NCBI GenBank assembly: GCA_004380135.1
Contig: QXCR01000144.1
Span: 1-64,000, forward strand
From: Stemphylium vesicarium
Lineage: Eukaryota > Ascomycota > Dothideomycetes > Pleosporales > Pleosporaceae
DNA length: 64,000 nucleotides
Direction of reading: 5' to 3'
The notes under the pieces are model-generated. The model saw only the letters and a program-made list of their open reading frames with translations, was not told the DNA's origin and did not search any database. The stretch's first letter is position 1. The number at the start of each line of letters is the position of its first letter. Below, one piece after another: positions 21,970 through 33,486 of this stretch. Position numbers and translations under genes: made by a program.

Positions 21970-23945
21970 TCAAACCTCAGGCAACTTCTTGTTCCTGCGA
22001 AACCCAAACATCTGGCCTATCTCCGTCCAGAATCCGACCGCAGGCTCGTTGTAAGCCACCTCATACGCGTCAATGACAGCCTTCTGCCAGATCAGGTCCG
22101 TCTCATGAGGTGGGATGAACTTGGTGCGCTTCAAGAACTTCCATCCAAAGAAAAAGACTGGCGCAATCAACACCATCATATAATACGTGAAGAACGTGTC
22201 GATCTCAAACATCCCCGGTAAGAAAACAGTGTATCCGTAGCACGTTACCACCATGGTGAGGAAGATGAGCGCGACCCATGTTGAATAGGGCTGAAAGTAG
22301 GCGAAGTATGGCATGGTACGTCGGTCGAGACCTTGCACTTTACATGCGCGGTAGAAGAATAGGTACGTGATGCATATAACGATGTAATCGATAATCTGGG
22401 CTGCTGTGATGATGTTTGTAAACCCTATGATGGGTCAGTTCAAGCTCTGTTCGAGGTTACGGATGCGTGCTTACATGTCAGAACCTTCGCACTGCTGCTC
22501 GACACGTTGAGGAAGCCAAGACAAGGAAACAAAATTGTGATGCACAAGCACCACAATGGCACGCCGGCCTTGGTGCAGTTTCGCAGAAACTTGGGTGCAT
22601 GCCCGTCGAGCGCTAGGCTGTACAGCGATCGCGTCCCGTAGTACGTGTATGCATTGCCGGCGGAGAAGATTGAGGTACAGAGTAATGCGTTGGTAAGGTG
22701 AGGCAAGCCATTGACGCCCAAGTTACCCATGGCGATAACGTATGGCGACGCTGCTGCGGTGCCAGCGCCCTCTGAGCTCCCATTCAGGATCTCTAGGAGC
22801 GTCGTGTCGTTGTAGGGCACGACGATGCCGACGCAAAGTGCGCTACCGATGAAGAAGAAGGCGAATCGCGCGTAGGTTACTTTGAAGGCGGCTTTCAGAT
22901 AGCGTCTGGGTAGTTTGACTTCTCCGGAGAGCATAGAAAGGTATTCGGGTCCGACGACGGTGAATGCGGCGCTCCATAGACAGCCGAGGAAGCCTTCGAA
23001 CCGACCGAGATCTCCCGTTGTGAGGTATTCAGCAAAGGCGCCGGGTTGTCTCCCTGGGATTGATGTTAGCAGAGGCTACACGGCCCGTCCTCCATGTCCT
23101 ACTCACAGTATCGGAAGCCGTATGCGTCCTTTTGGGGGTTCCCGCCCACCATCGTAACGAAAGTAAAAGAGAAGACAATCAAGATGAGAAAGACCTCTGA
23201 ATATCGGTGTGCAAAGTCAGTACGCGTCTCACAACAAGTTCGTGCGGCGATTCCACGTACTTCCAAGTGCTAGCCAAAACTCAGTTTCTCCATACCATTT
23301 CACGACGAATGCATTGATGCAACTATACGTCGCGTCAGCTAAAGCTTAGCCATGCCACGTTCTTGGGCAACTCACAAGTACAAAACGATGCACACTGCCA
23401 CGACGGCTGCTACTGGTATCTTATCCGTCCAATACGTCAACACCAGGTTCAGCGCGGAGATCTCAAAGGGTATGAGAAAGGCTTCGTAGAGGAAGAAGTT
23501 CCACCCAACCCAGAAACCCAACGACTCGTCGACCCAGTGACCAGCCATGCGGATGAAGCCACCGGATACCGGCACTAGAGATAAATTCAGTCCCAGCACT
23601 TGATAATCTTGACACATGCAACGTACTAAAAGACGCCATTTCGGCCATGGAGTTGTTGACCAAGCCAAGGATGCAGCTGTATAGAGTGTATGCGATGAGT
23701 AGGCTGCCGGGACCGCCTTTCACCAAACCATTGGCAATGGAGATGAATGTCGCGGTACCGATACTTCCACCGATGGCGATGAGCTGGACTTGACGGTTGC
23801 CCAGATGGCGTTGGAGTTGGCCGACATCAGCTACGTCGCCGATCTGGTTGGTTTCATTGCGGTTGATCTCGTAGCCATCTGATGATAGGTCTGTCGACTT
23901 CTCATGCGTGTCGTAGACCTTGTCGTCTCGCTTCAGGGTACTCAT
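21970..23945 (-). CDS. Amino-acid permease (APC/YAT family), carrying a 1-bp frameshift
   Basis: Start at 23945; exons 23627-23945, 23376-23574, 23261-23322, 23107-23197, 22475-23053 and 21970-22424. About 12 membrane segments are expected. Recognisable family parts are LIAIGGSIGTATFISIANGL in TM1, PVSGGFIRMAGHWVDESLGF, GWNFFLYEAF, FSAGNAYTYYGTRSLYSLA and the C-terminal HETDLIWQKAVIDAYE. Length without the shift would be about 567 aa. In exon 4 the reading frame moves by one at an A4 run (T4 in the gene) at 23160-23163: before it VFLILIVFSFTF is in frame, after it the conserved GGNP..DAYGFRYW region is readable only in another frame. As written, translation stops at about residue 231. The six exons sum to 3n+1. 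Either a pseudogene, a strain variant or a homopolymer error. In prn clusters this position is taken by the proline permease PrnB. Confidence 0.85.
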
Positions 23946-24398
23946 TGTGGACGAGATGACTGCCCACTGCGAATCTAGTGTAGATCAAGGAGAAAGGAGC
24001 AGAGTTGGTACACTCACTGTTGTCGAAGCCGTGGATTGGGGGCCATGCGCGCACTATTAAGCATTCTAGGACTGAGTGTTAACGCTAAGAGAACGAGTCA
24101 GGTTGAGGCTGGGGTAGTTCGCATTTCCCCGCATGGTATCAATAGTCTGACGTACGCTGATACCATGCTATCAGCCATCGGGTGGGCCACCGTTGAGGCC
24201 GGGAGTGTAACCGTGAGTTGGGTTACGTTCTAGTGGCAGACATGGCCGCTATGAACCCACAACTCCAGCTGACAATTGGCGGAGCAATACTAGTGAATAC
24301 ATAGATTTTTTTGCCATCCTGAGTTACTCATAGGACGTGAATGACAGAATGTATTGTTTGAGGCGAAAAACCGAGGCCATTTTCCTACTCCAAACCAT
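23946..24398. promoter_or_regulatory. Permease upstream region
   Basis: 453 bp between the permease start and the stop of the lyase gene. One CCGG occurs near 24199; no correctly spaced partner was seen. No gene is supported. Confidence 0.4.
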
Positions 24399-25442
24399 CT
24401 ACTTGCTTTTTGCTAAATTCCATATCTTCGCCAAGATGCGCGCGTTAACGGCCGGTAAACTTCTTTCAATCTCTGCTACCTTTGCCATTATTGATTCCAC
24501 ATTCTCTTTGATTGCAGAGTTCGGCTCTAGATACGGTCTCCGTGGCCTCAGCTTAGATACCGCATCCACGATCCCTGCATCTGCAGCACTGTGGATAGCT
24601 GCAGCATACTTTGTAGCTCCGATCCCCGCCTTGATGGATTGCTCAGCAAGAGCCGCTTTTTGATGGAGGGCTAAAGCCTCGTTATTCCTGCCTTCCTCAT
24701 ACAGTGTGTATATGCGAGCGATTGTCTTCGGAAAAACATTGGCAAAAGCCGCGATGCATCCAGATGACCCTGATGCTAAGCCACCAAATAGGAAATCGGA
24801 CTGTCCACCGAAAACAGCAAAACGGCTCTTGGGTAGAGCGGCAGCCAAGCGAGTAATTTTGGCGACGGAGCCGCACGTCAGCTTGACACCCACGATGTTC
24901 GGGTGCCGCTGCGCCATGGAAGTGATGAAGGCTGAGTCTAGATCGACACCATTGCACACACCAGGGAAGTTGTAGATGACTATTGGAACGGTACAGTTCG
25001 CTGCGACCTGACTGTAGAACGCCTCCAGAACTTGAGGCGTTGTGGCTGGACCGAAGTATGCACAGGGTAGAACCAGTACTGAATCGGCACCAGCTTCCGT
25101 AGCGTCTTGGATGTGCTCCAGTACCTGTATCACAAGTCAGCCATTCAATCCATTGGCCATTGCCTGATGCATTACCTGTGCTGTGGAATGACCTCCAACC
25201 CCAACCATAAGGGGAAATAATGGGCCTACGGCTCGTCGCGCAGTAGCTATCAAAGTCTTCCGCTCTTCTCGCGTAAGCAGCATTGTTTCCGCATTGGTAC
25301 CCATGATCACGAGACCAGCGAGTCCCGTGATTGAAAGGTAGGCAAAGTATCGTGCCTGCGCCTCCAAGTCCAGCGTATCGGATATTGGGTCGAAGAAAGT
25401 GATGGCAGGACACCACACGCCGCTTGGAGGAACTTGAGACAT
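24399..25442 (-). CDS. DapA-superfamily lyase, 4-hydroxy-2-oxoglutarate aldolase / dihydrodipicolinate synthase-like
   Basis: Start at 25442 (MSQVPPSGVWCPAITFF), intron 25125-25175, 330 aa, the usual size of this TIM-barrel family. Family marks: GLVIMGTNAETMLLTREER (GTxxE phosphate/carboxylate loop), VLVLPCAYFG, VIYNFPGVCNGVDLD with the catalytic-site Tyr, and GVKLTCGS with the Schiff-base Lys about residue 180. Fungi do not make lysine by the DAP route, so a biosynthetic DapA role is unlikely. Relatives cleave 4-hydroxy-2-oxoglutarate (end of hydroxyproline breakdown), deaminate pyrroline-4-hydroxy-2-carboxylate, or act on sugar acids. Divergent pairing with P5C dehydrogenase and membership in the proline block favour the hydroxyproline readings, by inference only. 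Confidence 0.87.
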
Positions 25443-25845
25443 GCTAGAAACAGGCAAAAATTCTCAACACTCAGCCCGGTGTATTTTACCCTCATTCAAT
25501 GGCTCATCTCCTATATTTATTTTCCTCGTCTTGTATGCTCTTTCGCACTGCTTGATCACGTGCGTTCGTGTGCCGGGAACCCTTCCGACTATCGCGCGAA
25601 CTGATGCGGAATCGGAGCCGGCCCTGCTAACATCTTTAGCCAACCAGAGCATGCGTAGTCTCGCATCGCAAACGGGTATTCGCGGTCGGTTTGCTACCAG
25701 CGATGTCGCTGTGCATGACGAATAGCGTTCGGACTGCGATGCCGTCGCGCGTCTACGCAGTATTGGATATAGAAGGCATTGCCCGCCATAAAGTGTCCGG
25801 CATCAGTCATTCATACCCCTCCTTACCCTACCATACTCGTCCAAG
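25443..25845. promoter_or_regulatory. Divergent promoter between lyase and P5C dehydrogenase genes
   Basis: 403 bp shared upstream region, which suggests co-regulation of the two enzymes. CCGG tetramers occur at 25476, 25573, 25618 and 25797, a notable number for this length, but none is spaced 1, 6 or 7 bp from another. No TATA-like element was identified with confidence. Confidence 0.45.
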
Positions 25846-27639
25846 ATGTCGAACATCCGGACTCTTGCACAGCTTTCCTGTAGCACACGGCGACCTCTAG
25901 CACGCGCACCAAGATGCGCCTTCGTTCAAAGTCAGCTCCGCACAAAAGCCACCGTGCCATTTCGGTTGCCCGATGCGCGAAACGAGCCGAACCCCACATA
26001 CGAGAGGGGCTCTCATGAGCGTATCAAGTTGGAGCAGACATTAAAACGTATGAAGTCACAGATACCGCTCCAAAGCGAGATACTCTTTGGTGGAAAGTCA
26101 CAACAGGTTTCGAAGGCATGGGATCAACCACTGCCGGCAGATCATAAGACGACCTTCACTAGTTACCCGCTGGCATCGAAAGAGCAAGTGTCAACAGCGA
26201 TCGAGTCGGCATTGAAAGCTAAGAAGTCATGGGAGAACATGCCCTTTGTCGACAGAGCAGCGATCTTCCTCAAAGCCGCCGAACTGGTCGCGACCAAATA
26301 CCGCTACGAATTGATTGCAGCAACTATGCTCGGCCAAGGCAAGAACATTTGGCAGGGCGAGGTGGATGCTGCTGCTGAACTGGCGGACTTCTTCCGTCTA
26401 AACTGCAACTACGCCGCCGAGATCCTTGGGAAGCAATTTGAGCGGGGGACTAACGGCATGTGGACTCGAACAGACTACCGCCCGGTAGAGGGTTTCGTTT
26501 ATGCCGTTTCGCCGTTCAACTTCACTGCTATTGGTGGCAACCTAGTCGCAGGCCCAGCGATCATGGGCAATGTGGTCATCTGGAAGCCATCCCCGTCGAA
26601 CATCTATGCGAGCACCCTTGTGTACAAGATCCTTCTTGAGGCTGGCTTGCCGCCAGATGTGATCCAGTTTGTACCCGGTGATCCTGAGGAGATTAACGAT
26701 GTTGTTTTCAACCACCGCGACTTTGCTGGGCTCAACTTTGTCGGATCTTCTGACGTCTTCCGGTCTCTGTGCGCTCGAATCGGTCAAGGCATCGGCGATA
26801 ACACATATCGCGAGTTCCCACGGATGGTGGGAGAGACCAGTGGCAAGAACTTTACCCTTCTCCATCCAACGGCGGACGTCCAATCAGCGGTCAAACACGT
26901 TATCCGCGCTTCGTTTGAGTATCAAGGCCAGAAATGCTCTGCCACATCTCGTTTGTATCTTCCAGAATCTCGCGCCAAGGAGTTCATTGATACGTTAGTG
27001 GAGGATGTCAAGGGTATTACCCAAGGTAACCCTCATGAGGATCTCGCTGCTTTTATGGGTCCTGTAATCCATCGCCGATCGTTCGAGAAGATCAAGGCTG
27101 TCATCGACGAAAGCAACAAGGACTCTTCTCTTAAGCTTCTCGTCGGTGGTACCTATGACGACTCCGAGGGCTTCTACGTCAAGCCAACTGTCTACCTTGC
27201 CGATTCGCCAGACCACAAGCTCTTCAATTATGAAATTTTCGGTCCAGTGCTTGCCATTTACGTTTACCCGGATGCGGAATGGAGTCAGGTCCTGGAGAAG
27301 GTGGATCAAGCCGGTGGGAACTTCGCGCTCACGGGTTCGGTCTTCGCCAACTCGCGTGTTGCTATTCGCGAGGCCGAAGATGCTCTCCGCTACTCAGCTG
27401 GTAACTTTTATATTAGTAAGTTAGATCACCTTAAGACTCAAGATGAAATGATTAACAGGTCGCCAGATTGCAAGACTACCGCCGCCCTCATTGGCCAACA
27501 GAGCTTCGGTGGCAGTCGTGCCAGCGGAACGAACGACAAGGCCGGTTCTTCTAACCCCATGTTCCGTTTCGTATCTCCTAGAACCATCAAAGAGGAGTTC
27601 CAGCAAGCAGTAGATTATAGATATCCTTCAAATAATTGA
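25846..27639 (+). CDS. Delta-1-pyrroline-5-carboxylate dehydrogenase, mitochondrial (ALDH4 family)
   Basis: ATG at 25846, one intron at 27416-27466, 580 aa spliced. The first about 40 residues (STRRPLARAPRCAFVQSQLR) are a basic, acid-free mitochondrial leader. ALDH motifs follow: YAVSPFNFTAIGGNL, NVVIWKPS, the NAD-binding FVGSSDVF, GETSGKNF, and the nucleophile Cys in YQGQKCSATSR (about residue 363). The C-terminus has QQSFGGSRASGTNDKAGS. It oxidises P5C/glutamate semialdehyde to glutamate; mammalian ALDH4A1 also oxidises 3-hydroxy-P5C, so the same enzyme can serve hydroxyproline breakdown. It is the prnC counterpart. The intron uses the second AG (gccag), giving FYINCKTTAALIGQQ; it is 51 bp with no stop, so unspliced message would encode a 17-residue insertion. 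Confidence 0.94.
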   Translation: MSNIRTLAQLSCSTRRPLARAPRCAFVQSQLRTKATVPFRLPDARNEPNPTYERGSHERIKLEQTLKRMKSQIPLQSEILFGGKSQQVSKAWDQPLPADHKTTFTSYPLASKEQVSTAIESALKAKKSWENMPFVDRAAIFLKAAELVATKYRYELIAATMLGQGKNIWQGEVDAAAELADFFRLNCNYAAEILGKQFERGTNGMWTRTDYRPVEGFVYAVSPFNFTAIGGNLVAGPAIMGNVVIWKPSPSNIYASTLVYKILLEAGLPPDVIQFVPGDPEEINDVVFNHRDFAGLNFVGSSDVFRSLCARIGQGIGDNTYREFPRMVGETSGKNFTLLHPTADVQSAVKHVIRASFEYQGQKCSATSRLYLPESRAKEFIDTLVEDVKGITQGNPHEDLAAFMGPVIHRRSFEKIKAVIDESNKDSSLKLLVGGTYDDSEGFYVKPTVYLADSPDHKLFNYEIFGPVLAIYVYPDAEWSQVLEKVDQAGGNFALTGSVFANSRVAIREAEDALRYSAGNFYISKLDHLKTQDEMINRSPDCKTTAALIGQQSFGGSRASGTNDKAGSSNPMFRFVSPRTIKEEFQQAVDYRYPSNN

Positions 27640-28054
27640 GTTTGGGGGGATGAAGTAGTCTGACGGCTCATGCTGTGCAACCATGGTACAAACCCGCTAT
27701 GATAATATGATGCATTATCTGAGACAATTATGAGATGGTGATGACCCGTGAATTATGAACATCTTGCTGCGTTGTCAGCCAACGGGACGGGGTAGCAGCA
27801 AGTGGAGCGGAGACACGACAAGGGAAAGTTGAAGCAAGCACGGGCCTAGACCCTGGACAGGCGCGGGCATGACGGAGCGCTGGAGCTGGTCGATGGTATC
27901 AATCCAGACACCGCCATCCCCACCAGCTCACGATTGCTGCTTTTTTTCCGTTGCAGTCCCCAGGGTCAATGTTCAGCAGTCGTCATGCCGCTTGACTGCC
28001 GTGCCCGATGAGCTGCGTATACGACTGCAGCCCGCGCCGCTCACCCTCCTTATC
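27640..28054. other. Intergenic region
   Basis: About 415 bp between the P5C dehydrogenase stop and the RGP1 start. An open frame from 27869 runs into RGP1 but has no family resemblance before residue 1 of RGP1, so I treat it as leader. Confidence 0.45.
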
Positions 28055-30600
28055 ATGTCGGCGTCGAACATCCGGGTATTCGTACAATGGAAGGACTCTA
28101 CCGTGTTCGCCGGCGAAGACATAGAATGCATAATCACCTTCAAGAACGTCGCCCCGCTCGAAGGCTGCGATGGCTCCCCGCAAAGGAGGCAGAATGGCTT
28201 TGCGACGGGCGGGGAGCGCCAGCGCAAGCTGCCTCCAGTTCACTCGTCGACGAGGCCCTCGGTATCCCGCAACTCTTCATTCACCTCCCAATTACCGCCT
28301 CCACATGTTCGCGGACACCGACCAGCACTTTCACTGCACACGCCATCGACAGCCGGAGGGCCTCGGTCGCCTGCGCCACCAAGCGTAACCCATGGCAATA
28401 GTGTAGGAGGACAGAAGCATGGAAGATCCGTATCCATTGTCTCACTAGGGACAGATGCTGGCACAGAAATCAGTCACGAGAGAGCCATACCCATTAGACG
28501 TCCAGCAAGAGGGCATGGCCGATCGGCGAGTCTGCAGGTCGTGCCTGGCAGGCCAAACTCATACCCAAGTACGAGGAAGAGCGCACGCAGTAGACTGCTT
28601 TGGCTGACATACAAGCAGTTGCCTCACCAGGCCATCGATCAGCCACACATCCCTCTCCACTTTCCGGCGAGGCGTCTTCGCCATTAGTTCGCGACACCAA
28701 TGACTTCGCCTTTCCCGCGCGCTCAGAACGGAGAAGACCAGGCTTCACAACTACACCAAGCACCCCGTCTCTCCCAACCACCGGGAGGAAACCTTCGAAT
28801 TCCTTCTCCAAGAACTTCAAATTTCCAGCCGCACCGCCGCCAGACGAGTCGTCGCAACCGCCGCCTAATGGCAGCCCTCCTAAACACCCAATACACATCC
28901 GCCGCAACTCGCCACAACCACACTCCAATCTCGAGGTACTCTCGCCTGTGGCCAGAATAATATCTGCATCGAGTATGAACGATACCCCGCGTAGTAGTGG
29001 AGAGTTCTACTCCATGAGCAACAATTCCAATGAGACAATGGCTTCAGAATATACTGCCCATCAATCGACGCGGCTACTGCACCGGCCCATGCATCAACGA
29101 AGGCCATCGCATTTGGCACCGCCCAACCAACAGGCCCAACCAGAGTCCATCATGATGGGCTACGCGCAAATAATGGGCTCTTTCACTCTGGACGGCTCTC
29201 TGATCAACCAGGCACCCTTTGAAGAAGTGAAGAGAAAGGGCGTAGTGGGTGGCCAAGGTGGAGGCGGTGTCGTGGGTGTTGAGAAGACGAAGCACGAAAG
29301 TGGACTCTTTGGTGCACTAGGCTGGGGCAATATAGGAGAGTCGCTGGGTGGACTATTGGGCGCTTCAGAGCCGTCCAGCATTCGAGAGATGAGAGGCATT
29401 GCGAGCTCCAAGACCGTTCCTCTTATTTCAACTCCCCAATCTATCCTGTTCGTCGACTTGAAACTCGCGCCTGGGGAAAGTCGCAGCTTCACATACAGCT
29501 TTACCATACCCCGTGGTCTGCCGCCATCGCACAAAGGACGGTCGATGAAGGTAGCATACAATCTCACTATTGGTACACAACGCGCCGGTTCGACCAAAGA
29601 GCAACAAGTGAAGCATGTGGATATCCCTTTTCGAGTTTTCGGCAGTGTGAATAGTATGTCTTCCTACTTTCGTCCTGTGATGTCATGCTAATCCTATCTA
29701 GGTCGCGGCGAGATTCTCGGGCACGACTTAATGTCCCCATACATTATACTCCGCGATCAAGCACGAACAGCAAGCGTCGATCCTGCAACAAGTGCAAAGC
29801 AATCTCCTACTAAAAAAGCTATCGCTCCAGGGAAAGCACAAGAGAACACTTTCAGTGACTTCCTCGAGTATGTCGACAATCTATTGGACCGGCCTCGGCA
29901 GAACTCTAGTATGGGCCTGCTGTCACCTACCGGTACCATGCCTGGCCGATCCTCAATCATGGAGGAGCAACCCCAAACCATGAAGGAAGCCATTGATACA
30001 GCGATATTGCGTAGTAACCTGACCGGCGCGGCAAATCAAAGCGCCAATCGCTTTGAGATTGCTCGCAGTGGCCGCCGTGTAGCTGTCATCATGCTCGCTC
30101 GACCCTCCTATCGACTAGGCGAGACCATGACTGCAGTCATCGATTTCACCGACTCGCACATTCCGTGTTACTCCATCCAGCTCTCGCTCGAGACCTCCGA
30201 AAAGGTAGACCCGGCAATAGCGCTCCGCTCAAATGCCTCGATATATCGCGTCACAAAGAAGGTGCACGCGTCATTTTCCGAAAATGCGCTCTTCGCACAG
30301 AAGCTCGCCTTTTCGCCAACTATACCCCCCAATGCGACACCAGAGTTCATCACATCTGGTGTGAGCCTGGAGTGGAAGCTCAGGATTGAGTTTATCACGC
30401 CGCGGCTGACACACGAGAGTGGTGAGGAGGCGACATGGGATGATCTGTTGGAAGAGATTTCTAGCGACGATCGCGGGGTCATTTTAGCTGCTGCTCAACG
30501 GTTACCGGCGGAAAGTTTCGAGGTTCAGGTACCGATAAGGGTCTATGGAGCTGTAAGCGGGGCGCCAGAAGCCCCGGATGAGCAGGGACTTCCGGTGTGA
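28055..30600 (+). CDS. RGP1: Rgp1-like subunit of the Ric1-Rgp1 Ypt6/Rab6 exchange factor
   Basis: ATG at 28055 (MSASNIRVFVQWKD), introns 28569-28615 and 29654-29701, 816 aa. An arrestin-like N-terminal strand pair (FVQWKDSTVFAGEDIECIITFKN) is interrupted by a long disordered Ser/Pro-rich insert (residues about 45-330). The Rgp1 domain proper resumes with YAQIMGSFTLDGSLI, TPQSILFVDLKLAPGESRSF and IPRGLPPSHKG, and ends with an arrestin-like C-lobe (RPSYRLGETMTAVIDF, SLEWKLRIEFIT). With Ric1 it activates Ypt6 at the Golgi for endosome-to-Golgi retrieval. Length is large compared with yeast Rgp1 because of the insert, which is normal for filamentous fungi. Confidence 0.87.
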
Positions 30601-31329
30601 AATCAATAGCTCTGCAATCCAAGGGTACCTATCATCACTGCGACTTGACCCCTATCGGTACCGCACAACCGGATGGGGAATACAACATCATCACTCTCTA
30701 GGCCCCGTATAGGCCGGACTGCATTGGAAGAGGCCGTTGTATTATTCTGACATGTACTCGACTTTGGGTAAGCGGGGGTGTATAAAAGGCCAGGAAGTTG
30801 GACCTGGGGAAAGGAAAAGAGATATGCGACGGAAAGCGCTTCTTTGGTTTCGGTATACCAGCTCAATATGGGCGAAAGGAGGAATAAACAAAAGTATGGG
30901 ACCTCAGGACAGGGGATAGGTACTCCATAATAATTTCCACATCATCTGTTCCAAACCCTTTACACATGAGCCCATCTTTTTGTGGACCCTTTCCTCCTTC
31001 CATGCGAGAGAAAAGAAAATTTTGGTTTTGGTAATTCTTACACTGTGAAAGGGGATATGCGAACCAAAAAAGTGAAGAGGGGCGGCTGTGCAGAACCAAG
31101 CTATATCGAGTTCCTTTCTATCCGGTCACATGTACCTTCAAAAGTATCTCGTCTCCCACATACACTATCTTCTTACTTCTACACTAAATCGTCCCAACAG
31201 AAGAGCAAGGCCAGATAGCGATTTGCTACCCTCTGTTCTGTATCTTCCTTCTTATCCACCAAATCCTTTTTCATTCCCATCCCACACCCCACAGGCAAAG
31301 CAACCTACGTCGCCCCCTCCCCTACCAAA
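30601..31329. other. Intergenic region
   Basis: About 730 bp between two plus-strand genes; pyrimidine-rich over the last 150 bp before the next ATG, a common fungal promoter feature. No gene seen. Confidence 0.45.
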
Positions 31330-33486
31330 ATGCCTAATCCCAAATCTCTCCCTCCCGACTCCTCCTTCCCCGACCTGCAACACGTCGTCACCATACTCGA
31401 AGGACACTGGCGCCGCACGTCCGGGCTACAAGATCTCATGGCCGGTGTGGAGGCACGTGTGAGTGCGCTGGAGAAGTTAGCTCGCGAGGGTAGTGGTAGT
31501 GGTCGTGGTCGTGTTAGAGTAGCGATTGAGAATAAGAGCGGAGAAGTGTAAGTTGCATTCACCCCTTTCTTTGTTTCATCAGTGATGCCGATAATGCAGA
31601 GGATGCTTGACTAATTGCTTCCGTGCAGATACTTCCGTCCACAGGGTGCATTGACTGCGGTATCGGGCTCGGTGGGGGGCCTTGATATTCATATCAGGAA
31701 TGAAGATGGGGTTGTATACTTTGAGCCTTGCGCCCCGCTACTCACTTCTGCTACCACTGTTTCTTCGAGGGGGTTCTGGGGCACGGGGAAGTGGGCGAAG
31801 GTGCTGGTTTTCGCTGGGGTTCTGTATTATTACCGGCGTGAAGTGAGGGTTGTGGGGAGGAGCGTTGTGGCGGGTGTGAGGGCTGCTGTTGAGCGTGTGG
31901 GAAGGACGGGTGGAGGGGATAAAGAGGTGGAGAAGGAGGAGGAGGAGGAGAAGGGTGAGAAAGAAGAAGAGGTAAAGACAAAGGGAAGCATGCTAAAAGA
32001 GACCCAAGAAGAAGGTGGACGGGAGGAGGAGGAGGCCCAAGAAGATGACGAGGAAGTGAAGCGCGAGGAACAGGAGGAGACAGAGCAGAAAGACACTGAG
32101 ACCAAGCAGCAACCAACCACAGCACCAAACCCACCTACCCACCCGTCCGCGACCCAGCCTGATATTCCCAGCGAAAACGAAAATCAAGCAAAGCAAGTTG
32201 TCAAGAAACCAGCAATCCTCTTCTACGGCGACATAGCCTATAAGCCAGAATTCACCCACAAATCGGACTTTGCCTCCACAGTTGCGTTTGTGAACGCAAT
32301 GGAGGCGGACAAGAAGCCCTCCTCTACACAAAGAGACTCCATCCCCCAGTCTCAGCCGCAGCCGCAGCCTCATCCCGGGTATCCAGGTTTCCCTCCTAGT
32401 AATCGATTGCACAGCCTTGGGTATGCGGAGAAGGTCGAGTCTACGTATGCGCCACGCGTGGGAGCCAGACCTGAGATGAACTGCGCACCAGCACCAGCAC
32501 CAATATCGGCGTCTTCTCCTCCCTCGTACGCAGCAATGAGACCCCTGTCCATCTACAACGAATGGAACTATCCGCCACGCCAGAAATCGCGATTCGAGAC
32601 TAACCACCCTTTATACGCATGCGCTCCTTCCTCGTCGTCCGCAACTATGACACACTATCCGCCTGGCCTGGAAGCCCGGCCTAAGAGCAAGCCAGTATCC
32701 AGACCCGCACCCGTTCTCTCTTTGTCTTCGTCTTCGTCCTCTCAAGGTTACTACGCTCACCCCTTTGCATGCCCCCCACGCCTCGCTCCACCCGTACGAC
32801 CTGCGCCTCCAACCCCTACCCTACCCCTGCAGCAGCAACTACCCTCGGCACCAGTGCTCCATACAAAGTACGGGGACGAAGATGCGGATGCGGCAAAGCT
32901 TTTGTGGGAAGTTGAGGCTGAGGTTGAAGCGAGGGAGCAAAAGATACAAAAGAAGGTTAATCACGCTGCAGCTGTGGCGTCGGGGTGTACAATAGTGGAT
33001 AAGGAGGGTGATGGGTGGTATCTCAGGTACCCGCCTGTTCAATGGGCGGGGAGGGGTGCTGAAGGGTTTGCGAGGGCGGTGGAGGAGGCGCTCAGGGAGG
33101 GAGATGAGGAGAGTGATAAGGAAGAGGGAGAGGAGGATAGTGATGACCAAGGCAGTTATGGGAATGACGAAGAGAACAGTGACGACGACGAAGATTACGA
33201 TGACGATGAAGAAGAGGATAGTGATGACGAGGATGAAGAAGACGACAACGGGGTAACGTCTTCTTGCTCTGCGACTCTCGCTGCGTCTACTGCGAGTGCT
33301 GATGGCACCGTCTCCAGCGATCCCATCCTCACACCAGAATCATCTCCTGATAGTATGCATGACGAAACGCCGGGCTTCGTTGAAGAACATGCATGGCTGG
33401 ACGAACCCATAGTCGACATGAGCGACAAGCTAGTCTTCTGTGCCGGGTGGCCAGTGGTAGGATACGGAGGCATATCCAAGTCTTGA
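31330..33486 (+). CDS. Hypothetical acidic low-complexity protein with one possible membrane segment
   Basis: ATG at 31330, intron 31548-31628, 691 aa. The first 130 residues look structured: an amphipathic helix (DLQHVVTILEGHWRR), a short Gly/Arg run, then YFRPQGALTAVSGSVGGLDIHI. A weak hydrophobic segment WAKVLVFAGVLYYY lies around residue 140, followed by basic residues. Two highly acidic stretches follow (Glu/Lys-rich about residues 175-240 and Asp/Glu-rich about 565-615), separated by a Pro/Ser/Gln-rich tract. A compact segment AAAVASGCTIVDKEGDGWYLRYPPVQW near residue 525 may be a small folded unit. I do not recognise the family and assign no function. Long ORFs on the opposite strand mirror the GA-rich repeats. 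Confidence 0.65.

Noticed and set aside
24399..25442. Lysine-biosynthetic dihydrodipicolinate synthase role for the lyase
   Set aside because: Fungi make lysine through aminoadipate; the DapA fold here is more likely catabolic.
31751..32134. 127-codon minus-strand ORF rich in Pro/Leu
   Set aside because: Mirror of the Glu/Lys-coding repeats of the acidic hypothetical protein; no domain.
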